DNA from: Rhyacichthys aspro
Lineage: Eukaryota; Chordata; Actinopteri; Gobiiformes; Rhyacichthyidae
Assembly: GCA_036850595.1 (NCBI GenBank)
Contig: CM072155.1
Span: 8,496,256-8,560,255 of the forward strand
Reading direction: 5' to 3'
DNA: 64,000 nt
Each line of letters starts with the position of its first letter. Position 1 is the stretch's first letter. The notes below the pieces were generated by a model. That model worked only from the letters and a program-made list of their open reading frames with translations, did not search any database and was not told the origin of the DNA. Of the stretch, positions 14,604-23,952 are shown in pieces. The translations under genes and the position numbers were made by a program.

Positions 14604-14614
14604 CAAAAGGATAT
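14604..14614 (-). other. cacna1h: U12-type AT-AC 5' splice site (minor spliceosome donor)
   Basis: On the minus strand the exon ends TGT AAC CC and the next bases are ATATCCTTTTG. This is an exact match to the U12 AT-AC donor consensus ATATCCTT. The conserved Cav3 protein runs V-C-N-P-W-F-E, and the match to that protein stops exactly here, after the first two bases of the P codon, giving a phase 2 intron. Minor introns at conserved positions are established in the voltage-gated sodium and calcium channel families. The AC acceptor lies outside the window. Confidence 0.85.
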
Positions 14615-15078
14615 GGGTTACATACGATGCGGAGACACCAGTTCCGAGGCCTGGTGGTTTGCTTTAGGCAGAAGAAGGCCACAGGCGCCAGGGCGGGGTA
14701 CGGCTGCTGCTCCTCTTCCTCAGAAATGCAGTCCGGGTCTCGAATGGGAGCTCGGATCCGAACCCCCAGCGTCGGTCCCGATTCCACTTCCAACTCCGGC
14801 TCCTCGTGATCCTCTCGTTCCTCTTGAAGCTCCGGACTCCAATCGCCTTCTACGTGCTCTTTCTCTTCTTCCTCCTCCTCCTCCTCCTCCTCCTCGTCCT
14901 TGCCGTGACCTCCTCCTCCGGGGTCAAGGTCATCCTGCCCGGGGTCGTCTCTGTGGTAAGGCGTGGGTATGGCGAGAATCACCTGGTCCTGCGGCGAGTC
15001 GGGCTCCTGTCCCTCTTCGTCCGGCTGCTGCTGGACCTCGGCGTACTGAAAGCGCGCTCTCCCCTCGCCATCAGTCAT
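14615..15078 (-). CDS. cacna1h: T-type (Cav3) voltage-gated calcium channel alpha-1 subunit, first coding exon
   Basis: This exon encodes the cytosolic N-terminus, about 155 residues, of a low-voltage-activated calcium channel pore subunit. The full proteins exceed 2000 residues with four six-helix domains, so only the segment just before domain I S1 is here. Recognition rests on residues about 124-155: PYPALAPVAFFCLKQTT followed by RPRNWCLRIVCNP, nearly the Cav3 family signature. EEQ, PYPALA, FFCL, QTTRPR and the MTDG/MTEG start fit CACNA1H better than CACNA1G or CACNA1I, but the paralogue is not settled. Residues about 60-75 form an acidic run (KDEEEE...EKE) encoded by a triplet repeat. The ATG at 15078 is the first in frame, with A at -3, and is preceded by a plausible 3' splice site 24 bases upstream. 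The exon ends at a U12 AT-AC donor in phase 2; reading on gives non-conserved residues. Confidence 0.9.
14864..14897. repeat. (TCC)n triplet repeat encoding a poly-glutamate run
   Basis: A CTCCTCCTC-type repeat on the plus strand reads as GAG/GAA codons on the minus strand and gives about 12 consecutive Glu in the channel N-terminus. Being a pure triplet repeat in frame, it may vary in length between individuals without disrupting the frame. Confidence 0.85.
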
Positions 15079-15100
15079 GATAGAGCATCAGGCAGAGCCA

Positions 15101-15130
15101 CTCTAGAGGGGTCAGAGGGACAGGGGTTAC
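15101..15130 (-). other. cacna1h: Candidate 3' splice site upstream of the channel start codon
   Basis: On the minus strand, CCCCTGTCCCTCTGACC is followed by CCTCTAG and then AGTGGC. This is a good polypyrimidine tract and acceptor, with the exon beginning at 15102 and leaving a 24-base 5' UTR before the ATG. It would join this coding exon to a non-coding exon in the CpG-rich block near 17 kb. Inference only; the alternative is a longer continuous 5' UTR. Confidence 0.4.
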
Positions 15131-16839
15131 ACAGAGGTAGGGACCAGGCGGGGGATGCACAAACAGAAGAGGCATTGAACTGTTGCACTAACCTTTTTAC
15201 TGAGGCTGGTTCAGAACTATAGCATTAAACAGAACCAGTCCCAGAGAGGCACTAACACTGTGCCACAAACACTTCTGGGAGTAATGGTTTTTCCTTCAAA
15301 CTGATGCATTGTGATTAAAGGCATACTGTGCAGAATTTCCAGGTAAACAAACTTGGCCTTGTGCTGCATCCTCTCATTGTCAAATTCAGCTCTACATTGG
15401 CTTTTGAACAAAATCTATTCAATTATTTAGTTTATCTTATATGGTGCATTTATAATAGTGTTTTGTCCATACAAGTAAAGGTCAATGTGTATTGTGCACA
15501 GTATGTAAATATAGTATGCACTTAAAGGCATAATATAATTAATTGATCCTATCACAATTATAATCCTTTTTATTCCACACCTTTGTCCCTCGAGACCATA
15601 CGGAGTTGAATATATCTGTATACAAACAGCACTCAGCCTGTATATCACCAGTACTCCTTTGTTGACAAGAAAGGAAAATGCAAAAAAAAAAAAAAAAAAT
15701 CAAATCATTTAAGGCCTATGGTAACCCTGGCTTTCACATTTACCTGGAAGTCATATATATCATGTCTTTAAACCAAGTATAAATGGGTCAAATCCATGAT
15801 ATTTAGATCAAACTGATGAACATTTTATCTCACAAAATGGCAACAAAAGCTCACAACTTTCTAGTGGTGCAAAAGTTGGCAAAGTTTAGCCTTTAATACA
15901 ATCTTATTATTGCGCATGTGAACAGTGAAATGGGCGAGTAAAAGGATGTAATGAAGTGACCCTAGAAGGCTCTAAAGCTGAACCAGTTAAGGCCCTTGAA
16001 CCAGCTCAGAACTAACTCAGTTCAAACGAGTGGAAAGCAGTCCTCCAGATTCCCTTTATATTATTTACCACTGCACTCTTTATTTAACACTCATTTCTCT
16101 CTATCCACTTGTAGAAAGCACATTTGTCCTTTCACTCAAATCCAAAATGAGGAAGAGGCTCTTGGACTTGTTCTAACACAATCCTTCCTCATGATAAGAC
16201 TACAGGGTGCTTCACTGCGTCCCTCTGTCTCCCTCTCCCGTCTTGTTGCTATGTGATGGAACAGATGGACTGCTCTGTTCGGTTTACTGGAGGTTTGTGA
16301 AGCCCACACCACGCAGTAGTGGGCAGGGTAATGCGCAAAACCATAACACACAGAGAGAAGGAAAAAGAAAGAAAGATTTTCAGTAGAACGAAAATTTGAA
16401 GCGAACCCTGTGTGTAAAACGCAGCTACATACTTTTGTGTCTTTAATGGCTTTTTATGGGCATTGTTTTGTCGTTGGTGAGAGAAAAGCGCACTCGACGC
16501 TCGATGCTGTTATAAAAACAAACGTGTTCGAATTGAAAAAAGCTTTCTAAAGTACTTCTGTGAGGATCTGAAGCACAAGATGGCTCAAAAGAGAGGAGCG
16601 TCCATCACCTGTGCGGCTGCCTCTTTGTCTTTCCAAAGTCCACACCTCTCAGACACCTCCACTTCAATCACGAATTACACTTAATACACAACTTTATTCT
16701 TTTTCAAATACCTTATAGAGACGGAATCGGAAGTTCCCATAAGCATGATCCGTGACTTTCCGTGTTGCTAGCAGCCTTTCCCAGCAATCCTTTCTTCTCT
16801 TCGTTCAAGAACAAAAAAAAAATCCTTACTAGTTTTCCT
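15131..16839 (-). other. Probable 5' UTR intron or upstream region of the channel gene
   Basis: No coding exon is recognisable. The stretch is AT-rich, with a poly-A run at 15682-15699, and separates the first coding exon from the CpG-rich block. If the promoter assignment at 16.84-17.26 kb is right, this is a 5' UTR intron. Confidence 0.35.
15682..15699. repeat. Poly-A homopolymer
   Basis: A run of about 18 A on the plus strand, followed by TCAAATC. No retroelement body could be recognised next to it. Confidence 0.8.
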
Positions 16840-17260
16840 CTTTACGCAGATAAAACGTAATCCAAAATCACGGGAATATCCACAGAGTGACTTGACGAGC
16901 GTCTGCGGTGCGTTAACGTCGCGTATTTCTCCACATCCGCGCGTCCGTCCGTCCGTCCATGTTCGCTGAGGTGTTGGTTACGCAGCGTGGAGCGGAGATG
17001 CGCGCCTCGCGGACTGTGGACTGACTGGATGAGTGTGTGAGTGTGTGGGCTGGCTGGCGCTGCCGGAGCTCCACGGACGCTCGACAGAGAAGAGAGGGAG
17101 AGATATAGAAACTTGGCCCCGGCCCCCGGACCCGGGAGCCCTGACACGTGACGTGACGCGCACAAAGCGAACGCAGAAAAACTGGGAAGAAAAAAAAACG
17201 GAGCCAATGTGGACGCGCACCATGCAGTCTGTTGGGAGATAATGGAAAGAGAATAAAATA
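16840..17260 (-). promoter_or_regulatory. cacna1h: CpG-rich block, likely promoter and 5' UTR exon of the channel gene
   Basis: This is one of the most CpG-dense blocks in the left half of the window and lies 1.8-2.2 kb upstream of the channel ATG. On the minus strand it contains an inverted CCAAT box (ATTGG; CCAAT on plus at 17204-17208), an E-box CACGTG at 17145-17150 abutting a CRE-like TGACGTGA, and GC-rich GGGGCCGGGGCC-type sequence. Downstream, minus-strand candidate donors such as CTGC|GTAAAG (near 16848) and CTA|GTAAGG (near 16829) would let a 5' UTR exon splice to 15102. Position, orientation and composition support a promoter, but the transcription start is not visible. Confidence 0.5.
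16939..16957. repeat. (CCGT)n tetranucleotide repeat
   Basis: Four to five GTCC units inside the CpG-rich promoter block. On the channel sense strand this reads GGAC repeats in the presumed 5' UTR. Confidence 0.75.
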
Positions 17261-18486
17261 TATATTAGGCTGCATACTGCGGAGGAGGATGAGACTGACT
17301 GAAGCACTCAAACACTGCGTTTAGGGAAAGAACTAGGAGCAGATTTAGAGCACTACATCCTTTATTTCTGAGATGTTCGTCTAAGGAAATCCATTTTATT
17401 TACTAATAGTTTACTTCGCACAGCTTGGCCTTGATTGCATTGTTATCTGGTCATTTATACAGTCCTACACATGCATATGAGGTACAAACAAATAATTGAA
17501 TGTGCATTCTGTATAACATTTAGGGGGAAAGCATTGTTTTCATATGATAGACTTATACATTAACTAAAAAAGACAAATTTCTCCAATGTGAAAAGACTTA
17601 AAGCAGTCCACATCACTCTTGTCCATTATGTTTGTCCAGATATGCTGCTTTGACATTGCATCTTCCAACTTCAATGTATCTGATTAAAAGTGGCGGATCT
17701 GCTTCGAGTTTGACATGCTTTCCTTTTTATTTGGTTTGACCTGTCTGTCCAAGTGCAAAAGAAAATACCTAGACTTGAAAATCATCCAACGAGAAAAAGG
17801 ACGACTCTATTCAAACCCTTTTTGTCCCCGGCTCACAAGGTTTTCCATTATAACTATGTCACTGTGAATGACAAGCATGTCATGAGAACATATATGCAGT
17901 AATCCCAGCTCTTCAAATGTCTCATATGTATAAGACTCATATGGAGAACAGTCCCATGTGAGTTTGCATCAGGGCAAAGGGCTTTGTATAGGCAAATCTG
18001 GATCAGTTATGTAATGTTGCTTTATCCAAAACTCTTGCTTAACACTTACAGTGCACTCATTGATCTTAAGGGTTAGTCCAGTGTCTGAAAAGATGAGGAA
18101 AGATAAACAGTTAAGCGCTTTGTTGGAAATCCAAACAAAAACATTTTTTCTTATGTTTCTATGTTTTATTGTATCTAGTTCTTAATTTGACATATGTATG
18201 CAGGTTTTACCCATCTTAATGGGTTATTGATTGGTTTGGTTTATTGATATTTATGTTGTTTTTTATTTATTTTCCTTCTTATTGTTGTGATGACTGTGAG
18301 TGTATGAATGTCTCTGTAATTGCACGGATCACACCAAAAAAATCCCTAAAGACTTCATCTCAGTCATCAGGCAATAAAGTATTGAATTGTATTTCTACCA
18401 GTTTATTAAAGAACCAATAACAAGAATCCATGCTGTGTACGTTTGGGTCATCTTTCTTTGTATTGACACAAGAAGACAAAGCATGA

Positions 18487-18492
18487 TTTATT
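18487..18492 (-). terminator. AATAAA poly(A) signal downstream of the 18.6 kb open frame
   Basis: A canonical AATAAA on the minus strand, 50 bases after the stop codon at 18543. The hexamer is common by chance in AT-rich DNA, so it supports a transcript only in combination with the frame and the TATAAAG upstream. Confidence 0.25.
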
Positions 18493-18542
18493 CATTATTG
18501 ATAATATCATAACATTATTTGAATTAGAGTTTCTTGAAGTGG

Positions 18543-18689
18543 TCATGGTTTTGAAGAAAAAAAGTCTACATATCCATCCCAAACAATATCACACTGCGTT
18601 TTGGAAGTTTCAGTTCCATCACTGACAAACTCGCAGCAAAACCAAACAGTTTGTTTATGCCCGTCCTCATAATCAGCGTTATTTTTCAT
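18543..18689 (-). CDS. Unidentified 48-codon open frame with TATA-like and poly(A) signals
   Basis: I do not recognise this protein. From the ATG at 18689 (A at -3) the frame gives 48 residues, beginning MKNNADYEDGHKQTVWF and ending GYVDFFSSKP. The open frame extends upstream without a stop to about 18797, through residues such as QQWPDRVQALNRDKYAEL. Codon use and composition (mixed acidic, aromatic and three Cys residues) look more like protein than the simple-sequence frames nearby. TATAAAG sits at 18774-18768 on the same strand and AATAAA lies 50 bases past the stop. It has no signal peptide or membrane segment. It may be a small gene, a terminal exon of an unannotated gene, or a decayed gene piece. 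It could also be chance. Confidence 0.2.
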   Translation of the reverse strand: MKNNADYEDGHKQTVWFCCEFVSDGTETSKTQCDIVWDGYVDFFSSKP

Positions 18690-20089
18690 CTTTAGCTCAG
18701 CGTATTTGTCTCGGTTCAGTGCCTGTACTCGATCAGGCCACTGCTGCTCAGGCTGCCGCGTCAACGTCTTTATAGGCAATTTGATTTGACAATCAATTTA
18801 AACTCCCATGCTGCGCGGATGATCAATCACAAACGCATACACTATGTTTAATGAAGAGGGGTTTTAGTGCGTCAACCGAGCAACGAGGAAGAGTTTCACA
18901 GATGCAGAACGCAGACAGAGAGAGAGACGAGATGTCGGACGAGAGTTCAGGGCGCCACTCGGATCCCCGCCGTCACCCTGACACTAATGGTGCGAGGAAA
19001 ACCTGGCAGAAAGTTGGCGGTAATTGACAGTGTGATGAGGAGAGTAAGAAGAGTTCAAAAGCTCCCCTGTGGGACGGAACCTCAGGGATGATTCACTTCT
19101 GACATCGATCTGAAAGGGAATCTGACCAACGAGTTGTGGTTAAAAACGGCCATGTCATTCAGGCTGTGTCCATGCTAATGTTAGTTTTGCTGCATTTTCA
19201 CACACTCTGGTATTTTGGGAGACTTTGAAAACACCAAGATTCTCCTCAACAAATTCAACACGAGAGAGATTCAAGAGATGTTCTTCATCCTGGGAATATG
19301 CCATAAAAAGTTAATGTTATCACTTTTGCATCATCGAGTGGACTGTCCCACTTGAGGCCATAAGACATCGCTTGTGTTTCCAATTTACTAGAAACACCAC
19401 TTTTGTAATCACATAATATGGTCATCTGAACCAAATCAGAAACAAAATATGTGAAAATACTCCCCTTGAGGCACAAATCTGTCTTCTATAACCGTGACAA
19501 AATGTATTCCAAACGGCCCAACAAGTGCAGCAGTAAAAGACTCTAGAGCCGAAGGATGACAGATCTCCGGTGGATATAATATGTTGTAATAGCTACAATG
19601 GAACGAGCTGAATATAAAATGCTGGGTGCACGGACACAAGGTAGCTGCCAGCTCCCTCGTCGCATTAAGCTAAGCTGCAGGGAATAAAAATATGACAAAA
19701 GGTTTCTTGTTTCAGACACTAGGATCTACGAAGCAGGTCTATAGTGCTGGTGACCTGGTTCCAGAGATACAGAGGCTGCAGAGCTGGGAAGCAAAAGAGA
19801 AACAGGAAATGGAGCCACAAGCAGTTTCTACCAAAGATTTTGGACTCCTCGAATAAGATTAATGAACTAGAGGCTCCTCTGAAAAACAACAAATCCTATG
19901 GTGAGTGCAGCCTTTTACTTTTCATGAGTCCTGGCTAGATTTGTGGACTTAAATGGATTCACACTTTCACAAGAGCAGATAGATATACCTCAAGTGGGAG
20001 GAGTAACAGAGGAGGATTGTTGTCAGGATGTTGGAGCTGTTGGGAGCTATACCACACACTACCTTTGACATAATTGATGGAACACAACC

Positions 20090-20338
20090 GGACAGATGCT
20101 ATACTGAACAACATGGATCATCCCTGCACTGGGCTTTTGAACAGTCTTGAGCAGTCGGTGGACGCCTGAGATCAGTGAAATGCAGGACAGAACGCCACAA
20201 GAAAACCGTCTTCTCGACTGCAATAAAACTGCATCAGTCAGTGTGTGGCAGATGAAGACTGAATCAATTTATCTGAAGAGTCCTAACAACTGCATTTCTC
20301 CTTTGGGATTAATAAAGTTAAATTGAATTGAATTGTAT
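20090..20338 (+). mobile_element. LINE 3'-end fragment, copy 1
   Basis: The segment GACAGATGCTATACTGAACA then ACATGGATCATCC translates to a degenerate NNMDHPLH-type motif. This is followed by a diverged reverse-transcriptase C-terminal region, then a 3' end reading TTTGGGATTAATAAAGTTAA with ATTGA repeats. That tail (GGGATTAATAAAGT plus a short tandem repeat) is typical of non-LTR retrotransposon 3' ends in fish. Related motifs occur at 38727 and 55118 in the same orientation. Only the 3' end is present, as expected of 5'-truncated insertion. Confidence 0.6.
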
Positions 20339-21664
20339 TCCTGGAAAACAATTAACACAGGAAGTGGTGCAGATGAGAGGGCAATAAAGACACTGTGAAT
20401 GTTGTTTGAACAAAGAAGACTAGTTACTCATAACATTATACTGATGTTTACATGAAAAATATTAGGGTTCAGTGTCTTGCAGTACTTGCTGATGCAAAAC
20501 CATGCTTCCAACTAGTATCTATTGAAAAATACTGAAACACTTGTTTGTGTAGTGGCATAGATCAACAATAGAACAGAATCAACTTACTTTTCAGGTTATC
20601 ACGATACAGTGTCAAATATTAAAATAACCAGTGGCTTCAACTTAACATACTGTAAACAGAAATGTTTAATAATACTGTACTTCATGTGTGTACTTTATGT
20701 ACTGTCCACAAACTAATTCTAAGAAACTTTAGTGAGTCCATTTGCAAGATATGATAAATCTGAAACTGTTTTGGAACTAGGGAAGAAATTTCAATAGATT
20801 AAAACCAATTGCAACTGACCTTTGACCCCCAAAAAATGCAAATACTGCACTTTGGATGATGACGTGTCTGTCATTTAAAACGAGTTTAAAAATAAAAAGT
20901 GTTAGGAACAGTTTCTAATGCCACATAAGGTGATTGTGGAATAGAATGAAGAAACATTCCCATCATTGCCAGTGACCTAGCTAATAGTGAGGTCAATACC
21001 ATATGGCAGTGACCATTAGCTGTGTCTGTGCCTGTCTGTCTGCACAGCGGCTCGTTACATTATCCCTCTGGTCAAGTCAGTATAGTAAACAAACGTCTTG
21101 TGTGCACATCCATCCATTCTCAGCTGTGGCCACATCAAGTTCTCAGAGCTGACACATGTCCTTGTCGTGATCAGTCTTCTGTTTGTCTGTGCCTGCACAC
21201 CCCTCCATCTATACATCTATCTATACAGGCCATATCCTCATCACTATGGCCTTGGACCCAAAATGGCTCCCATGAGGGCTCCACTAATGTTGGCTCCGGT
21301 TTCCCTTCGCTCTCAGCTGCCAGAAAGCCTGGTTTGACTTCTGTTAAAGTGATTGTCTTCACTAAGTCAGAGGAGCACTTTCTCATAATGCACTATATTG
21401 TTAATTCAATTTTGTTCGTTGAGAAGAGATCCAATCATAACTCATGATTTTGAGCGTCATGGAAGTGATGCCATTCGCAAACATTGGTAAGAACCGTGAG
21501 AAGACGGCGATAAAAAGATTAGAATGAATTTTATTTAAACACATTTGTGTTTGGAATAACACAAGTGAAATCTGTGTGTGTTCCACATTCAGACCTCAAT
21601 ACCAGCCGAAGCAGGTTAGAAGCAGTTTCATTTCATTCAAATTATTACTTCAGAAAAAAAGAAA

Positions 21665-21837
21665 AACTTAAAACTAAATCTAGATATGTAGTCGACTACA
21701 TTCTTATAATATTTAGTCGACTAAAACTAGCCTAAACTAAGTATTCGATGACTAAATTATGACTAAAACTAAATTGCATTTTAGTCAAAAGACTAAGACT
21801 AAAACTAAAGTAAAATTTGCTGTCAAAATTAACACTG
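21665..21837. mobile_element. hAT-like non-autonomous repeat (ACTAAAACTAAA type)
   Basis: The stretch is filled with GACTAAAACTAAA and TTTAGTCGACTAAAACTA modules and their complements (TTTTAGTCAAAAGACTAAGA). It ends with TTTGCTGTCAAAATTAACAC. This is a very common vertebrate and teleost repeat signature, internally palindromic. Boundaries are approximate. Confidence 0.55.
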
Positions 21838-22534
21838 ATTTCATTTGAGAACTTGAGAACTTGTGCCAAAGAAATGAATGTTAACGTGAAAAAAGCCAAC
21901 CCATAGACACACAAGTCTGAGAACCAACTTTCCACAGCTGTATCTTCAACAAAAGGTGCTGACAATAGTCTTCTCTGCTCTATCCACCTCTCACAACTGT
22001 TACTCAAGTTTAAAACAGTGGTATCCACCAGTTTCCTCCCGGGGCTGCAGAGGTATAACATCTGTGTTACAGGTGAGGAAAAGTTCCATTTCACAGCCTG
22101 TATTTAATTTAGAACAATATATATTACCACCGGTCTGGATCAATAGGAAAGCATGCTCATCCCACGGATAATCAATAAGGCTGCTGGCGATCCTCTCTTC
22201 CATTCCTTGACTTGTCCTGTTGTTCCCCCCATCCCCCACCACCATCATCTCTCCCACGCTTTCATCATACCATCATTTTCACCCTGCTTCTTCTCCTCAG
22301 TGGTTGCTTATCACACCATCTTCCCTGAGTGAGACTTTTAAACGGTAATGGCAGGGAAACGTGATGTGAGGGGTATTTGTCACTGGGCGTAAGATGTGGC
22401 TTGGTTTAAAAGCGGCGGGGGTAGATTTAAGATGGCTGACAAATAAACACAAACATATCCCTTAAAGATTAGATTTTATCTCTGGATCCACCTTAGCGGA
22501 TCAATCCCTCAATCTTCCCTGCTCATTCCTCGCT

Positions 22535-22735
22535 CCTTATCCGCCCCCGCATCTGCTCCAGCCCGGTCTCAGGGGGGCTCCGGTCGTCTCATTAGGGCCT
22601 CTGACGTACGAGGCGGGGAGGGGGAGACCCAGCTTGCGTTCCTGAAGGGGGCTTCCCCAGTAAGCGCTCCCCTCCGTGTTCTACTGTACACGTGCCGACT
22701 CGGCTGCGCATGACGTCTCCGGTATATCGCACAAA
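22535..22735. promoter_or_regulatory. CpG-dense patch in the intergenic interval
   Basis: GC-rich, with repeated CG dinucleotides and a TGACGTCT CRE-like site near its right edge, amid AT-rich flanks. No exon is recognisable on either side. It could be an unmethylated regulatory element or an orphan promoter, but nothing in the sequence ties it to a gene. Confidence 0.2.
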
Positions 22736-23590
22736 GCCCCTGAAATATGCATTGTTGTGATGTATTATTGAAATCTAGCTAAGAAAAGTACATTGAGTGA
22801 TGGCTGGTGTGAAAAGGAGCTGCAGGAGAAGGGTTTTTGTGGTGTTTTTTGTGCTTTTCCATAGCTGTTTGTTAAGAGTTATCATTCATTAGGGTATGGA
22901 GGGAGGAAAATATCAGTGCACAGTTACATAAGCAAACAGTTCGAGGCCTCTTCATGCACGAACACACTATTTTCCCAGGGTATACATGTTGACATATGAG
23001 CTATACCTGTCTAAATGATGTTTATTTCACCGGAGCGTTAACAGATTTCTCTCTGATTTGCATACGCGCACAATATGTTGCCGGCTCATCTGCATCCCCT
23101 CCGTGCGTGTTTATTTTTTGCTGTGCACATACATGTCCTCATTTCACTGGATTACTGCAGAGGTACTGAAGCTGACTTGCCATTGTGTAGTCAGCGCTTC
23201 ATTATTGAGCACTGCGCAGCTTTTACCCCCAGCCGAGAATATATACATGTGGGAGCCAAACCTATGCCGCGTTAAACACTTAGCGCGCCGTAACCATGGT
23301 TTTCAATTAGTATGTCCCTGTTCGACACTTCCAAACGCTCTCGACTTGTGTTCAAGAGTGGCCTGTGATCTGCTATCCACTATTTTCTTCTTAATAGACT
23401 ATTAAATGGAAAGATCTGATATATATGGCACTGATAAAGGATGTGACCTCTGATTCGGTCTGACTGACTGATGGACAGCCAGCATGTTATATTGGTTACT
23501 GTAGACTTGTGTCATACTAATTGTGCATTTTCATCCTGCTAAGGGTAGCTGCTATTGCAGATTGGTGTTGCTGTGGCGACCATCAAAATA

Positions 23591-23952
23591 CAGTGCTGTG
23601 AAAAAGTTGGGATAATTTCTTATTTCTTTGCACATTTGTCACACTTAAATGTTTCAGATCATCAGACAAATTTAAATATTAGACAAAGACAACTCAAGTA
23701 AACACAAAATGCAGTTTTTTAAGTGATGATTTTATATATTAAGGTAAAAAAAACCTATCCAAGACTGCAGTCAAGCATTTGAGATAACTGGCAATGAGTC
23801 TTTCTGTGGTGGAATTTGGGTCCACAGAATTGTTTTAATTGAGTAATCTCGGTCTAATATTTGCATTTTTTCGCTGATCTTAAACAATTAAGTGTGACAA
23901 AGGTCAAGCAAAAAAAAACCAAGAAATTCAAGGAACTTTTTCACACACACTG
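23591..23952 (+). mobile_element. Tc1/mariner deletion derivative, copy 1
   Basis: Begins TA|CAGTGCTGTGAAAAAGTT and ends AACTTTTTCACACACACTG|TA, so inverted ends are flanked by the TA target duplication. Long subterminal inverted repeats (CACATTTGTCACACTTAAAT on the left, AATTAAGTGTGACAAAGG on the right) match the fish Tc1-like family whose ends read CAGTGCTGTGAAAAAGT. The middle retains a decayed piece of the reversed transposase coding region (GCAATGAGTCTTTCTGTGG). At 362 bp it is far shorter than an autonomous copy and cannot encode transposase. Confidence 0.8.

Larger units (their letters stand above)
1..14614 (-). other. cacna1h: Intron 1 (5' part) of the T-type calcium channel gene
   Basis: This is the stretch downstream, on the minus strand, of the first coding exon of the Cav3 channel. 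I searched it for the next conserved segment (the W-F-E start of domain I S1) and found no matching exon, so the intron appears to run off the left edge and is at least 14.6 kb. It is mostly unique AT-rich sequence with homopolymer runs (poly-T 1327-1347, poly-A about 3832-3851), an AC microsatellite and the repeat fragments listed separately. Open frames here lack splice context and resemble no protein I know. Regulatory elements may be present, but none can be assigned from sequence alone. Confidence 0.6.
17261..23590. other. Intergenic, left part of the gene-poor interval
   Basis: Apart from the small frame at 18543-18689, the LINE 3' fragment at 20090-20338 and the hAT-like relic at 21665-21837, I see no exon, RNA gene or protein similarity here. 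Two CpG-denser patches (about 18850-19090 and 22535-22735) stand out from the AT-rich background but are not linked to a recognised transcript. Confidence 0.5.

Noticed and set aside
14560..14614. Extension of the channel frame past V-C-N-P (residues YPFVLWSCAAP...)
   Set aside because: These residues are not conserved in Cav3 proteins and begin exactly at a U12 donor, so they are intronic read-through.
14571..15222. Long plus-strand open frames over the channel exon (169 and 138 codons)
   Set aside because: They are antisense shadows of the channel coding exon, kept open by its GC content and the TCC repeat. The minus-strand frame alone has family similarity and splice context.
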